A program made the translations under genes and the position numbers. Under the pieces are notes generated by a model, which saw only the letters and a list, made by a program, of their open reading frames with translations, was not told the DNA's origin and ran no database searches. This document shows, piece by piece, positions 45,141 through 54,847 of a DNA stretch of 64,000 bases. Source of the stretch: Saprospiraceae bacterium (GTDB lineage: Bacteria; Bacteroidota; Bacteroidia; Chitinophagales; Saprospiraceae); assembly GCA_028279185.1 (NCBI GenBank), contig JANQSS010000173.1, forward strand, positions 25,429-89,428, written 5' to 3'. Each line of letters opens with the position of its first letter. The first letter of the stretch is position 1.

Positions 45141-46229
45141 TTAATTGTTCACTTGTACGATTTGCGTTGGTCGAAGCTCCTGATTTCGACGTTCCAATGT
45201 TTTTAAGGTATTTTTCGCTAAAACTCCAAAGTAGCCATCTTCTGTGTACCAATTCGCATCAATTTTCACAACTTGGTCTCCAGACTCTCTGATTTCGATA
45301 ACTAGGGGTACCTGGCCCAAAACTTCTGTTTCTACTGACTCGGCCAATTTTTGCCCACCGCCTTGTCCAAAGATATAATACCGTCGATCGGGTGTCTCAG
45401 CAGGCGAAAACCACGACATATTTTCGATCACACCTAGCATGGGTACATTGATATTTTTAAGCCGAAACATGTTTGCAGCTTTTAATGCATCGGCGATCGC
45501 AACTTGCTGAGGAGTTGTCACCAACAATGCCCCGGTTACAGGTACTGTCTGTACCAGTGTCAATTGAATGTCACCTGTCCCCGGAGGAAGGTCAACTACT
45601 AAAATGTCAAGCTCTGGCCAAAGTGTTTCATTTACAAATTGTTTGATCACACCACTCAGTCTGGGACCTCTAAGAACTACCGCCTGGTCTGGTTCAACGA
45701 CGAAACCTATTGACATCAGGTGTATTCCCTCATCTGTTTCCAAAGGCACAATTTTGGGCTTGCCCATCACTTTTTGAATTTCAGGTCGCTGCCCCTCCAT
45801 CCCAAACATGATGGGCATCGAGGGGCCATATAAATCGGCATCCAATATACCCACACGTAAGCCCATAGACTTGAAGGCACGAGCCAGATTCGCAGTTATT
45901 GTTGATTTACCAACTCCACCTTTTCCTGATGCTACCGCAACTATGTTTTTAATATGCGGAATCGGTCTCAAGGTAGTCGCCTCGGTTTTGTCTACCGTCA
46001 TGTGAATGTGAACATCAGCATCTGGATAGATCGTCTTAACGGCATTTTGACAGGCAAAATTGAGTTCGGCACGAACACCGGTATCCAAATTTGAAACGAT
46101 GAGTTCAAAGTATACCGTATTGTCCTTTACCCTTAAATTTCGTACGCGATCGGTGTCAATGATGTTACTTCCTGATTTCGGATCTGGAACTTCGTATAAG
46201 GCACTCAAAACCTTGTTATTGTCGAGCAT
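45141..46229 (-). CDS. mrp: Mrp/ApbC-type Fe-S cluster carrier ATPase
   Basis: A 362-residue protein with an N-terminal MIP18-like (DUF59) domain (about 1-85) and a P-loop ATPase. The deviant Walker A is ASGKGGVGKST near 105, followed by DADLYGPSMPIMFG and DLPPGTGD. The usual C-terminal CxxC pair for cluster binding is replaced by SPAETPDRRYYIFG, as in some Bacteroidota members, so the cluster-carrier role needs care. Start at 46229 is favoured over 46241, which adds only four residues. Confidence 0.9.
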   Translation of the reverse strand: MLDNNKVLSALYEVPDPKSGSNIIDTDRVRNLRVKDNTVYFELIVSNLDTGVRAELNFACQNAVKTIYPDADVHIHMTVDKTEATTLRPIPHIKNIVAVASGKGGVGKSTITANLARAFKSMGLRVGILDADLYGPSMPIMFGMEGQRPEIQKVMGKPKIVPLETDEGIHLMSIGFVVEPDQAVVLRGPRLSGVIKQFVNETLWPELDILVVDLPPGTGDIQLTLVQTVPVTGALLVTTPQQVAIADALKAANMFRLKNINVPMLGVIENMSWFSPAETPDRRYYIFGQGGGQKLAESVETEVLGQVPLVIEIRESGDQVVKIDANWYTEDGYFGVLAKNTLKTLERRNQELRPTQIVQVNN

Positions 46230-46317
46230 AATAGTAGTCAATTAGAATTGCCAAAGGTAAACAATAGGGTCAGTTATAAGTTGAAGGACTATCTTTACTA
46301 ATTCAAATCCCACGAGC

Positions 46318-47268
46318 TTGAAAGTACATAGAGAACAAGACGATGTTGCCCATCTCAAGGGTAATGTAGTAACGATAGGAACATTCGATGGTGTTCATCG
46401 GGCGCATCAATCGATCATCAACGCCATCGTAGATTTAGCACATGCTAAGAAGTGCGAATCTATCCTTATAACTTTTGAACCCCATCCCCGAAGTGTTGTC
46501 TATCCAAAGAACGACGAATTACGTTTGCTAACAAGTCTGGAAGAAAAACTTGCTTTGCTACAGCAAACAGCACTTGACCATGTTGTCGTCTTTCCTTTTA
46601 CGGCGGAATTTAGTCAGCAACAACCTGAAGAATATGTCCATAATTTCCTTTTGGGTAAGTTTAATCCAAAGGGAATAATAATTGGATTTGATCATCGGTT
46701 TGGCATAAATAGATCCGGTAATTTTGAACTATTGAAAAATCAAACCGCAGAAAATGATATAACCCTGGTCGAAATTTCAAAGAAAGTTTCCAATGAAATA
46801 AAAATTTCATCTTCGGCCATTCGTCGGGCATTAATCGCCGGTAATATCCGCGATGCAAATCGACTACTTGGATATCGTTATTTAATAACAGGCACCGTTA
46901 TAAAAGGTGAAAGCATAGGCACAACATTGGGATACCCAACCGCAAATCTAAATGTTCAACACCCAAAAAAATTGATTCCAAAACCCGGAATCTATGCGGC
47001 GTTCGTGCATGTTCGTGGTGATCGCTATGACGGGCTACTTTACATCGGTCATAAGCCCTCTATTCAATCTGGACCAGATCTTTTTATCGAGGTGAATCTG
47101 CGAAACTTCAAAGGATATCTTTACGGTGAACACTTGCAAATTGAGCTTGTCGATTTCATTCGTGATGATGAAAAATTTACAACGCTTGACGATTTACGAT
47201 TGAAGATTCAGGAAGATGAACAGCAAATCATATCCATATTAGAAGCCGAAAAAGATAGTAATTCCTGA
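46318..47268 (+). CDS. ribF: Bifunctional riboflavin kinase / FAD synthetase
   Basis: A 316-residue enzyme making FMN and FAD. N-terminal nucleotidyltransferase: TIGTFDGVHRAHQSII, GFDHRFGINRSG and ISSSAIRRAL (about 20-175). C-terminal flavokinase: GTVIKGESIGTTLGYPTANL, then LLYIGHKPS (about 185-305). The start is TTG; no ATG lies between the preceding in-frame stop and the conserved N-terminal strand. Its TGA overlaps the apparent CTG start of the glycosyltransferase gene that follows. Confidence 0.93.
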   Translation: MKVHREQDDVAHLKGNVVTIGTFDGVHRAHQSIINAIVDLAHAKKCESILITFEPHPRSVVYPKNDELRLLTSLEEKLALLQQTALDHVVVFPFTAEFSQQQPEEYVHNFLLGKFNPKGIIIGFDHRFGINRSGNFELLKNQTAENDITLVEISKKVSNEIKISSSAIRRALIAGNIRDANRLLGYRYLITGTVIKGESIGTTLGYPTANLNVQHPKKLIPKPGIYAAFVHVRGDRYDGLLYIGHKPSIQSGPDLFIEVNLRNFKGYLYGEHLQIELVDFIRDDEKFTTLDDLRLKIQEDEQQIISILEAEKDSNS

Positions 47269-48296
47269 AAGCTGCCGTCGTCATACTCAATTACAATGGG
47301 GCAAAATTATTGCCCATATTTCTTCCTTCGGTAATTCTGCATACTCCAAAAGAAGTGGCTGTTTATTTGATCGACAATGCCTCCACGGACAATTCCATAA
47401 ACACGGCTAAATCAATATCAGATAGGGTAAAAATAATTGCCCTCACTCAAAATTTTGGATTTGCCGGCGGATACAATGAAGGCCTCAAACAGGTTGATAC
47501 CGAAATTATAATATTATTAAATTCCGACATTGAAGTTACGTCAAATTGGTGCATTCCCTTGATTAACCGACTTACTGAATCCATTTCTACCGGGGCCGTT
47601 GTCCCCAAGATAAAAAGCTATAAGAACAAGGATCAATTCGAATACGCCGGAGGAGCTGGTGGATTCCTCGACAAGCATGGATACGCATTTTGTAGAGGAA
47701 GGCTTTTTGAAGACGTTGAAACGGATGAGGGACAATACGACACGAACAAATCTGTAGCCTGGGGCTCAGGTTGTGCACTGGCCCTGCGATCTGACCTGTT
47801 TCATGCGCTGGGCGGTTTTGACACGAGTTACTTTGCGCATTTTGAAGAAATCGATTTGGCGTGGCGAATTCGAAGAGCCGGGTATTCGATTGATTTTATC
47901 AGCTCGGCAACGGTCTTTCACCTTGGTGGAGGAACAATGTCATACGCTTCAAACCGAAAACTATATTTAAACTTTCGCAATAGTTTGTTTACGTTGTTTA
48001 AAAATCTAGTTGGATGGAGTGCTTTCCGCATTATTTTTTCGCGAATGTGCCTGGATGGCCTGGCAGCGGCAATGTTTTTATTGAAAGGAAATCCTCAAAG
48101 TTTTTTAGCTGTATTCCGTGCGCACCTGTCCTTTTATAATTCTATAGGGCGACTCAAGAAACGCAAACTATCTGAATGTGAAATGATTGAAAAGGTCAAA
48201 ATTGGAAAACCAAATTCCAGTGGGATCAAAAATATTTCAATTATTTGGCAATACTTCGTTGAAGGAAGGCGAAAATTTACTGATCTCAAAAAATGA
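47265..48296 (+). CDS. Family 2 glycosyltransferase starting at CTG
   Basis: A 343-residue GT-A enzyme. The reading frame opens at 47262 after an in-frame TAA; the only plausible start that keeps the canonical first strand (KAAVVILNYNGAKLL) is CTG at 47265, whose last two bases overlap the ribF TGA. A TTG at 47310 would delete that strand and the donor-binding Asn. Other motifs: VYLIDNASTDNS, EIIILLNSDIEV and HFEEIDLAWRIR. The C-terminus is basic. Substrate unknown. It overlaps the next gene by 4 nt (ATGA). Confidence 0.82.
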   Translation: MKAAVVILNYNGAKLLPIFLPSVILHTPKEVAVYLIDNASTDNSINTAKSISDRVKIIALTQNFGFAGGYNEGLKQVDTEIIILLNSDIEVTSNWCIPLINRLTESISTGAVVPKIKSYKNKDQFEYAGGAGGFLDKHGYAFCRGRLFEDVETDEGQYDTNKSVAWGSGCALALRSDLFHALGGFDTSYFAHFEEIDLAWRIRRAGYSIDFISSATVFHLGGGTMSYASNRKLYLNFRNSLFTLFKNLVGWSAFRIIFSRMCLDGLAAAMFLLKGNPQSFLAVFRAHLSFYNSIGRLKKRKLSECEMIEKVKIGKPNSSGIKNISIIWQYFVEGRRKFTDLKK

Positions 48297-49006
48297 CAAA
48301 CCGTCTACATATTTTGTTTGAAAATAATAATTGCTTGGTAGTCGATAAGCCTGCCGGCATGTTATCCGTGCCTGATCGATATGACGCTACAATACCCAAT
48401 ATTAAACATTACGCAAAGTCCGTGCTCAAGGGGGCATTGATGGTTCATAGACTTGATAAAGATACGAGCGGCGCCTTGTTGCTGGCCAAAAACGCTGAAA
48501 GCCATAAATACTTGCAGACCCAATTTGAACAGCGCAGGATTGAGAAAAATTACATAGCAATCATCCACGGAACGTTGAAGCAGAAATCAGGAATTGTACT
48601 AGCCGGGATCACAAAAAAAGAATCTTCCAAAGGAATAATGAAGATCTCTAAAGCTGGAAAAAGTTCTGAAACGAGTTACGCGTGTATAGAGCGGTTTAAA
48701 CATTATGAATACCTCAAATTGCATCCAAAAACCGGTCGCACGCATCAAATTCGGGTACACATGGCCCATCTTGGACACCCAATCATATGTGATCCATTAT
48801 ACGGCAACGGGAAACCTCTCTTGCTTTCTTCGATAAAACGTAATTATAAGTTGCGAAAAGGGCAAATCGAACGACCGTTGATGATGCGCACGGCTCTGCA
48901 CGCCAGTTTTCTTTCATTCGAACTAAATGATGAAAGGATTGAAGTTGCCTGCGACATTCCAAAAGATTTTCGGGCAACGTTGAATCAACTCAGAAAATAC
49001 GGTTAA
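48293..49006 (+). CDS. RluA-family RNA pseudouridine synthase
   Basis: A 237-residue enzyme that isomerises uridine in rRNA or tRNA. Start VVDKPAGMLSVPD, catalytic Asp in VHRLDKDTSGALLLAKN, and KTGRTHQIRVHMAHLGHPIICDPLYG. No S4 domain precedes the catalytic domain. Translationally coupled to the glycosyltransferase gene (ATGA). Confidence 0.92.
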   Translation: MTNRLHILFENNNCLVVDKPAGMLSVPDRYDATIPNIKHYAKSVLKGALMVHRLDKDTSGALLLAKNAESHKYLQTQFEQRRIEKNYIAIIHGTLKQKSGIVLAGITKKESSKGIMKISKAGKSSETSYACIERFKHYEYLKLHPKTGRTHQIRVHMAHLGHPIICDPLYGNGKPLLLSSIKRNYKLRKGQIERPLMMRTALHASFLSFELNDERIEVACDIPKDFRATLNQLRKYG

Positions 49007-49061
49007 TGCGTATTAATATATGCTCTAACCGTACTTGATAAAATGCAAAACTGCGGCGTAT

Positions 49062-50969
49062 TCAAGTAATCTTCTCGGCCAAACTTTCCCAAGCTTCGTT
49101 TAATTCCAGGATGTCTTTTTTAATTTTAGCATATTCACTCATAGTTACCTCCGCATTATCCTGCTCATAAAAGTCAGGGAACGACATATCGATTTCTATT
49201 GCTGATTTCTTTTCCTCCAATCGAACCAATCTTTGTTCTACGGATTTCAATTTTTTTCGCAAAGCGAATTGTTCCTGTTTAGCCGACTTGTCCACCTCTT
49301 TTGGCGGCTCACCAACCTCATTCCTTTTCTCCGAAACTTCCAACTCCCGGATATTTTCAGCCTCTTCCTTTTCCAAAACATAATTGATATCGCCCAGATA
49401 ATTCGTCACGCGACCATAATCAAAGAAATATGTCCGGTCGGTTAAGCCCGATAAAAAAGTTCGATCATGGCTCACGACAACAAGTGTCCCAGGATAATTT
49501 TCCAAGGCATCTTTCAAAACCCCTCTTGAAAACATATCGAGATGATTTGTGGGTTCATCTAATACTAAAAAGTTGCTTCCTGCAAGCATCATTAGTGCCA
49601 AAGCAAGTCTATTTTTTTCACCTCCTGATAATACCTTGGTTTTTTTATGCACATGCTCTCCGGAAAACATAAACGAACCTAGCAAGGATCGAAGTTCGCC
49701 CGTTGTTAGTCCGGATCCTGCCATCTCCACTGATTCTAATACTGTCATTTTTGGATCAAGCTTATCGGATGCATATTGATCAAAATAATAGGGTTCTACT
49801 TTGTAACCCAATTTTACATCACCTTCCGAAGGATTTAATCGTCCTACCATGATTTTCGCCATGGTAGACTTTCCTGTTCCATTTTTTCCAACAAATGCAA
49901 TTTTTTCATTTCGTTCTATGGCAACATTGGCATGATTAAAAACTAAGTTGCTACCATCGTAGGTATGACCTATGTTCTTCATGGTTACCGTCTCACGTCC
50001 ACCTGGATGAAAAGAAGGCCACCTCATACTCATTTTTCGATGAAGGACAGGGTCCACCTCAATTCGCTCTTCTTTTTGGATCATTTTCTCCAGGCTTTGG
50101 GCCATTTTGGCCTTGGACGCCTTAGCCCGAAAACGATCAACTGTGCGCTGCAATTCCTTTAAGCGCTTATCTTGATTCTCTGCCGCAGCACGCTTTTTAA
50201 TATCACTGTCAGATTTGTACAATAAATATTTATTGTACGTTCCAGTAAAATCAGACAACTTTCGGTGCTCCAACTCCCATATTCTTTTGGCGACATTATC
50301 TAGAAATTGCGCATCATGTGAAATAAATATTACAGAGCCTTCATATTGAGACAACCATTTTTCCAACCAAATGATCGAATATATATCCAAATGATTCGTT
50401 GGTTCGTCAAGGAGTAAAAGATCAGGTTGCATCAATAATAGACGGCCTAATTCGGCTCTCATTTTCCAACCTCCCGAAAATGCTTCGAGGGGTTTTTGAA
50501 ATTCGTCCCGCCGGTACCCTAACCCTTGTGCAATTTTTTCAGCTTTTGCCTCAAATTTTCCCGCGCCAAGAAGTCTTTTACGCTCTTGCCATATGTGTAA
50601 ATCCTCTGCTAATTTTGTCTGTTTCTCCCAGTTTTCAACAGGCGTATTTTCCAATTCACGTTCCAGGCGTTTGATATTTCGGTCAATTTCGTTTAAGTCT
50701 CCTTGTGCCGTCTTTATGAAATCAAGCAATGGCATTGATTCTGGAAATTCAAGTTCCTGTTTCAGGATACCGATAGACTTTCCACGTTGCCAATCCAACT
50801 GCCCTTGATCCGGACGCATGTCAGCTGTAATCAATTTAAATAGGGTCGTTTTGCCAGCACCATTTGCACCAATCAAACCGATCCGCTCTCGAATTCCAAT
50901 AAAAGCATTAATGTTTTCGAAAAGGCGGTCACCTCCAAATGCCAAATGAAGATTTTTTAATTCAAGCAT
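49062..50969 (-). CDS. ABC-F family ATPase
   Basis: A 635-residue soluble protein with two ABC domains and no membrane segments. Walker A motifs are GANGAGKTTLFK and GKNGTGKSTMAK, signatures FSGGWKMR and LSGGEKNR, and both Walker B sites continue LDEPTNHLD. The linker is charged and helical, and the C-terminus is a coiled coil as in Uup/YheS-type members. These factors act on the ribosome or DNA structures. Its first 13 nt overlap the end of yqgE. Confidence 0.92.
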   Translation of the reverse strand: MLELKNLHLAFGGDRLFENINAFIGIRERIGLIGANGAGKTTLFKLITADMRPDQGQLDWQRGKSIGILKQELEFPESMPLLDFIKTAQGDLNEIDRNIKRLERELENTPVENWEKQTKLAEDLHIWQERKRLLGAGKFEAKAEKIAQGLGYRRDEFQKPLEAFSGGWKMRAELGRLLLMQPDLLLLDEPTNHLDIYSIIWLEKWLSQYEGSVIFISHDAQFLDNVAKRIWELEHRKLSDFTGTYNKYLLYKSDSDIKKRAAAENQDKRLKELQRTVDRFRAKASKAKMAQSLEKMIQKEERIEVDPVLHRKMSMRWPSFHPGGRETVTMKNIGHTYDGSNLVFNHANVAIERNEKIAFVGKNGTGKSTMAKIMVGRLNPSEGDVKLGYKVEPYYFDQYASDKLDPKMTVLESVEMAGSGLTTGELRSLLGSFMFSGEHVHKKTKVLSGGEKNRLALALMMLAGSNFLVLDEPTNHLDMFSRGVLKDALENYPGTLVVVSHDRTFLSGLTDRTYFFDYGRVTNYLGDINYVLEKEEAENIRELEVSEKRNEVGEPPKEVDKSAKQEQFALRKKLKSVEQRLVRLEEKKSAIEIDMSFPDFYEQDNAEVTMSEYAKIKKDILELNEAWESLAEKIT

Positions 50970-51529
50970 ACGGGGTCAGGCATTTGAGCAATAACTGTAT
51001 AGTTGTTACCCATGTTATGCGTAATTTGCTTCCACAAGGATTTGGGTTTGGATTTGAACAAGTAATTTGCGTGCATATTTGTTGTATACCAACTCCCAAC
51101 TTCAACTTCATCGGCCAATTGTCCTTCTGACCACCCTGAATATCCTACGAAGAATCGAATATTTTGCGGTTTAATAAGTTTCGACTGAATTAAAAATTTT
51201 AATTTATCAAAATCTCCTCCCCAATAAATACCAGACATGACTTTTATACTGTTGTCCAACATGTCACCAACATTATGCACATAATGAATGGTATCAGTTG
51301 CCACGGGGCCGCCAAAAAATACTTCCGCTTCGAATTCTGGAAAATCTGCCACTAGTTGATTTATTTGCATATCCAGCGGGCGGTTTAAAATAAAACCAAC
51401 GGTACTTTCCTTTCGGTGATCACAAAGTAAAATTGCGGATCGCTTAAAATTTGAATCAAGCATAAATGGATCTGACATCAGTAAAGAGCCCACTTTTATA
51501 TCAATATTTTGAGATCTGTTTGTCCTCAT
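50957..51529 (-). CDS. YqgE/AlgH family protein
   Basis: A 190-residue cytoplasmic protein: VGSLLMSDPFMLDSNFKRSAILLCDH, GFILNRPLD, FFGGPVATDTIH and FFVGYSGWSEGQL are the diagnostic YqgE/AlgH blocks. Function unknown. It lies 5 nt after fabD in a leftward operon. Confidence 0.92.
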   Translation of the reverse strand: MRTNRSQNIDIKVGSLLMSDPFMLDSNFKRSAILLCDHRKESTVGFILNRPLDMQINQLVADFPEFEAEVFFGGPVATDTIHYVHNVGDMLDNSIKVMSGIYWGGDFDKLKFLIQSKLIKPQNIRFFVGYSGWSEGQLADEVEVGSWYTTNMHANYLFKSKPKSLWKQITHNMGNNYTVIAQMPDPVCLN

Positions 51530-51534
51530 AAATA

Positions 51535-52410
51535 TTAAACGCTTTCTGTTGGTATTTTCCTATCAATTCGTTTAAGAAATCCTGATAAAACGCGCGCACC
51601 GCATTCTGTAAAATGATCAAACCCATCATCGATCAAATTTTTCATTGTATCCGTCCATCGAACAGGGCTAGTAAGTTGATTGGCAAGATTAATCTTAATA
51701 GTATCGACATCCTGCGCCGGTAGTCCGTTAACATTTTGATATATGGGGCAAATCGGTGATTTCATGGCCGTACGTCCAATAGCGGCATCCAGACGCTCCT
51801 GCGCCACTGCCATCAGAGGTGAGTGAAAGGCTCCTCCAACCGGCAGAACGATCGCCCTGCGTGCGCCAGCCGCGGTTAATTGTTCTACCGCCTGGTTAAT
51901 CGGATCAACTTCACCCGCTATTACAAGCTGACCTGGACAATTATAATTGACCGGAACGACGATACCATCTATCGCATCGCATATTTTTTCGATGACATCA
52001 TCATCGAGCCCAACTATGGCAGCCATTGTCGAAGGACTTGCTTCACAGGCCATTTGCATGGCCAAAGCACGTTCTTTTACAAGCAACAAGCCATCTTCAA
52101 ACCGTAACGCCCCCGCGGCTGTCAACGCGGTGAATTCACCCAGCGAATGGCCGGCCACTGCTTCCGGCTTAAACTGATCCCCTAACAACCTTGCTTTTAG
52201 CAACGAATAAATGAAGACGGCTGGTTGAGTTACCTCTGTTTTTTTCAATTCCTCCTCCGTTCCATCAAACATAATGTCCGAGATACGGTATCCAAGAATT
52301 TCATTGGCCAATTCAAAGAGGTCACGCGCCAGTTCTGAGCTCGCATAAGCTTCCTTGCCCATACCTGGAAATTGTGAAGCTTGTCCTGGAAATAGATACG
52401 CCTTTTTCAT
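51535..52410 (-). CDS. fabD: Malonyl-CoA:ACP transacylase
   Basis: A 291-residue enzyme loading malonate onto acyl carrier protein. LFPGQASQFPGMG at the start, catalytic Ser in GHSLGE, QLVIAGE, and catalytic His in GGAFHSPLM are present. I take MKKAYLF at 52410 over an in-frame ATG three codons earlier. It sits 17 nt downstream of folE. Confidence 0.93.
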   Translation of the reverse strand: MKKAYLFPGQASQFPGMGKEAYASSELARDLFELANEILGYRISDIMFDGTEEELKKTEVTQPAVFIYSLLKARLLGDQFKPEAVAGHSLGEFTALTAAGALRFEDGLLLVKERALAMQMACEASPSTMAAIVGLDDDVIEKICDAIDGIVVPVNYNCPGQLVIAGEVDPINQAVEQLTAAGARRAIVLPVGGAFHSPLMAVAQERLDAAIGRTAMKSPICPIYQNVNGLPAQDVDTIKINLANQLTSPVRWTDTMKNLIDDGFDHFTECGARVLSGFLKRIDRKIPTESV

Positions 52411-52427
52411 CGCTAACATTTAAATTA

Positions 52428-53024
52428 TCAACTCAAGTTTGCACCAATTAGATTTATAAATTCGTTCCGGGTTTGAACATGTTCGAACTGTCCTGTAAAA
52501 GCGGAAGTCGTCGTTCTTGAATTTTGTTTTTGTACACCTCGCATCATCATGCACATATGATGAGCTTCGATTACAACCGCTACACCAAGCGGTTTAATGG
52601 TGGAATTGATACATTGCAGTATCTGGTCTGTCAGGCGTTCTTGAACCTGCAGTCTACGTGCAAACGTATCAACAATTCGCGGAATTTTGCTCAGACCTAC
52701 AATATATCCATTTGGGATATAGGCTACATGCGCTTTTCCAAAAAACGGTAAAATGTGATGTTCACACAACGAATAAACTTCAATGTCCTTAACCAAAACC
52801 ATTTCACTGTAATCTTCTCGAAACATCGCTGCTTTCAAGATCTCAACAGGATCTTCGTTATATCCTTTTGTTAAAAATTGAATGGCTTTTGAAGCTCTTT
52901 CCGGCGTCTTTAGTAATCCATCCCGAGATGGATCCTCATTTATCAAATGTAGGATTTCCTTGTAATCCGATGCAATCTTATCTGTAAGATCTCCGTCATA
53001 TAGCTCTTGTTTCTTATAGCTCAC
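52428..53024 (-). CDS. folE: GTP cyclohydrolase I
   Basis: A 198-residue enzyme converting GTP to 7,8-dihydroneopterin triphosphate. [14 protein letters not shown], zinc-binding [18 protein letters not shown], and [16 protein letters not shown] with the second zinc Cys match type IA. Placed 12 nt after queD, it would supply queD's substrate for 7-deazaguanine (queuosine) synthesis as well as folate. Confidence 0.94.
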   Translation of the reverse strand: MSYKKQELYDGDLTDKIASDYKEILHLINEDPSRDGLLKTPERASKAIQFLTKGYNEDPVEILKAAMFREDYSEMVLVKDIEVYSLCEHHILPFFGKAHVAYIPNGYIVGLSKIPRIVDTFARRLQVQERLTDQILQCINSTIKPLGVAVVIEAHHMCMMMRGVQKQNSRTTTSAFTGQFEHVQTRNEFINLIGANLS

Positions 53025-53036
53025 TGCTTTGCTTTT

Positions 53037-53462
53037 TTAATTTGATCCAAAATATTCCGCATAGATAGTATCGGTTTCCCAAAGCTGGATACGATGTAAG
53101 GCCTTTTCGGGAAGATGAGGCTCAAGTTCGTTCCAAATTAGATAAACCAAGTTTTCAGTCGTTGGTTGAATAGATTTTGGAATAAAATCCACATCCAGAT
53201 TGAGGTTTTTGTGATCAAGCTTGTCAATGACGGCGCGATTAATGATACGGGACAACTCCTTCGCGTTCATAATGAAACCTGTCATCGGATCGGGTTTCCC
53301 TTTAATTGTAACGTGAAGCTTGTAATTGTGACCGTGCCAATTGACATTTGCACATTTCCCAAAGACTTCTAGGTTCTTTTCTTCGGACCATTCCGAAACC
53401 CACATCTTGTGGGCGGCATTAAACTTTTCTATGCGTGTAAGATAGAGCAACAATGAGCACAT
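53037..53462 (-). CDS. queD: 6-carboxytetrahydropterin synthase
   Basis: A 141-residue member of the PTPS/QueD family. Zinc histidines are in FNAAHKMW and WHGHNYKLHV, the catalytic Cys in FGKCANVNWHGH, and the C-terminal IQLWETDTIYAEY. First gene of the leftward operon with folE, so the pair links GTP to the preQ0 pathway. Start at 53462 is favoured; the longer frame adds nine unusual residues. Confidence 0.92.
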   Translation of the reverse strand: MCSLLLYLTRIEKFNAAHKMWVSEWSEEKNLEVFGKCANVNWHGHNYKLHVTIKGKPDPMTGFIMNAKELSRIINRAVIDKLDHKNLNLDVDFIPKSIQPTTENLVYLIWNELEPHLPEKALHRIQLWETDTIYAEYFGSN

Positions 53463-53809
53463 TTTGTGAGGCACAAATATACGGCGCAATGACCTACTGG
53501 GAGACTATCGCTGAAAACCATTCTGAGGCTCATCCATAGCATCTTCTTACAGGAGGTCAAACAAATATGCATTCTCATCTAAGGGTGCTACTCCAGTATA
53601 CGGATGGCCTTGACTTAGTATCGTTCAGGCGGTCAGATATGCCTGTGGATCTAATTTTTGGAGTCAATCATGTCTTTGAGTAGAATCTACCTTTTCATCA
53701 GCCTCAAACATCAATTTATCGAATTAATTCAAGCAGAAAATGGTAGATTGCCACCTTTGCACAAACCAATTACGTGGAAGTCGTTAAAAACAACAATTCG
53801 GGGAGTTTG
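53463..53809. other. Intergenic region before the LytS gene, nothing firm
   Basis: It separates divergent queD and the histidine-kinase gene. A partial -7 box (CACCTTTG ending near 53759) lies 50 nt before the chosen ATG. No hairpin or ORF supported. Confidence 0.35.
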
Positions 53810-54844
53810 ATGGACAGCGTTCAGCGTCTTTTCTCCAATAGATTGTTGCGTTCTATCCTGTTTTGGGGGATGTTGATGGGTTTTGTCTTAGTCATCGATG
53901 ACACCACGACTTTCAGCTTCGGTAAAATATTGAATGCAGCTATTCTCTTATTTTTCTATTGGCTGGTCGTCAACATCAATTATCAATATTTGATTCCACG
54001 GTTTTTAAACAAGAAGAAGTTAGCTTTTTACGGACTTCTTTTGATCATCGTTGCGGGTATTTTGGCTCCTTTGCGATCTGCGTTGTTCGTGATAATTACA
54101 GAAATATTTGATTCTTCGGCTCATTATGATTTTGGTGAAGGAGTGGCCGGTGTTTTCCTAACGTTGATTATCGTCAGCTTAGTTAGCGCCGGACTTAAAA
54201 TATTTTCGGATTGGCTTACCTATACGAGAGACAAATCGGAGATGGACAAGCAAAATATGCAATCTGAGCTAAAATTTCTTCGCTCCCAAGTAAACCCACA
54301 TTTTTTGTTCAACACATTAAATAGTCTGTATGCGCTTACATTGAAGAAATCTGATCAGGCGCCTGAAATTGTTATAAAGCTTTCAGAAATGATGCGCTAT
54401 ATGTTGTACGAATGCAACGAAGCATATGTCCCACTGCAAAAAGAAATTAACTATTTAAAAAACTACATTGAATTAGAACGCCTTCGGCACGGTAGTCATA
54501 TTGATATTAAATTAAATATTACAGGAGAAGTTACCCAACAACGAATTGCCCCCCTACTCTTTATTCCATTTATTGAAAACAGTTTTAAACATGGAATAAG
54601 TAAAAAAATTGATGATGGTTTTGTTCATGTAGACTTACGTATCGGCCACGATGAAATTGCTTTACAAGTGGAGAATTCGAAAGCACCGGTTTTACCGAAC
54701 CCGGAACGAAAAATCAGTGGAGGAATAGGGCTTGTAAACGTAAAGCGTCGTTTAAAACTGATATACCCCGAATTGCACGAACTTGAGATTACTGATGCAC
54801 CACATAAATTCAACATTCAACTAACTTTAGAATTAAATTCTTAA
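53810..54844 (+). CDS. LytS-type sensor histidine kinase
   Basis: A 344-residue kinase with four hydrophobic segments (about 10-135), then a His-kinase domain with phospho-acceptor VNPHFLFNTLNSLYAL and HATPase block FIPFIENSFKHGIS and GGIGLVNVKRRL. The start ATG at 53810 has a good Shine-Dalgarno (GGGGAG, 4 nt spacer); a GTG at 53774 is an alternative. The response regulator follows after 3 nt. Target genes unknown. Confidence 0.88.
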   Translation: MDSVQRLFSNRLLRSILFWGMLMGFVLVIDDTTTFSFGKILNAAILLFFYWLVVNINYQYLIPRFLNKKKLAFYGLLLIIVAGILAPLRSALFVIITEIFDSSAHYDFGEGVAGVFLTLIIVSLVSAGLKIFSDWLTYTRDKSEMDKQNMQSELKFLRSQVNPHFLFNTLNSLYALTLKKSDQAPEIVIKLSEMMRYMLYECNEAYVPLQKEINYLKNYIELERLRHGSHIDIKLNITGEVTQQRIAPLLFIPFIENSFKHGISKKIDDGFVHVDLRIGHDEIALQVENSKAPVLPNPERKISGGIGLVNVKRRLKLIYPELHELEITDAPHKFNIQLTLELNS

Positions 54845-54847
54845 AAT

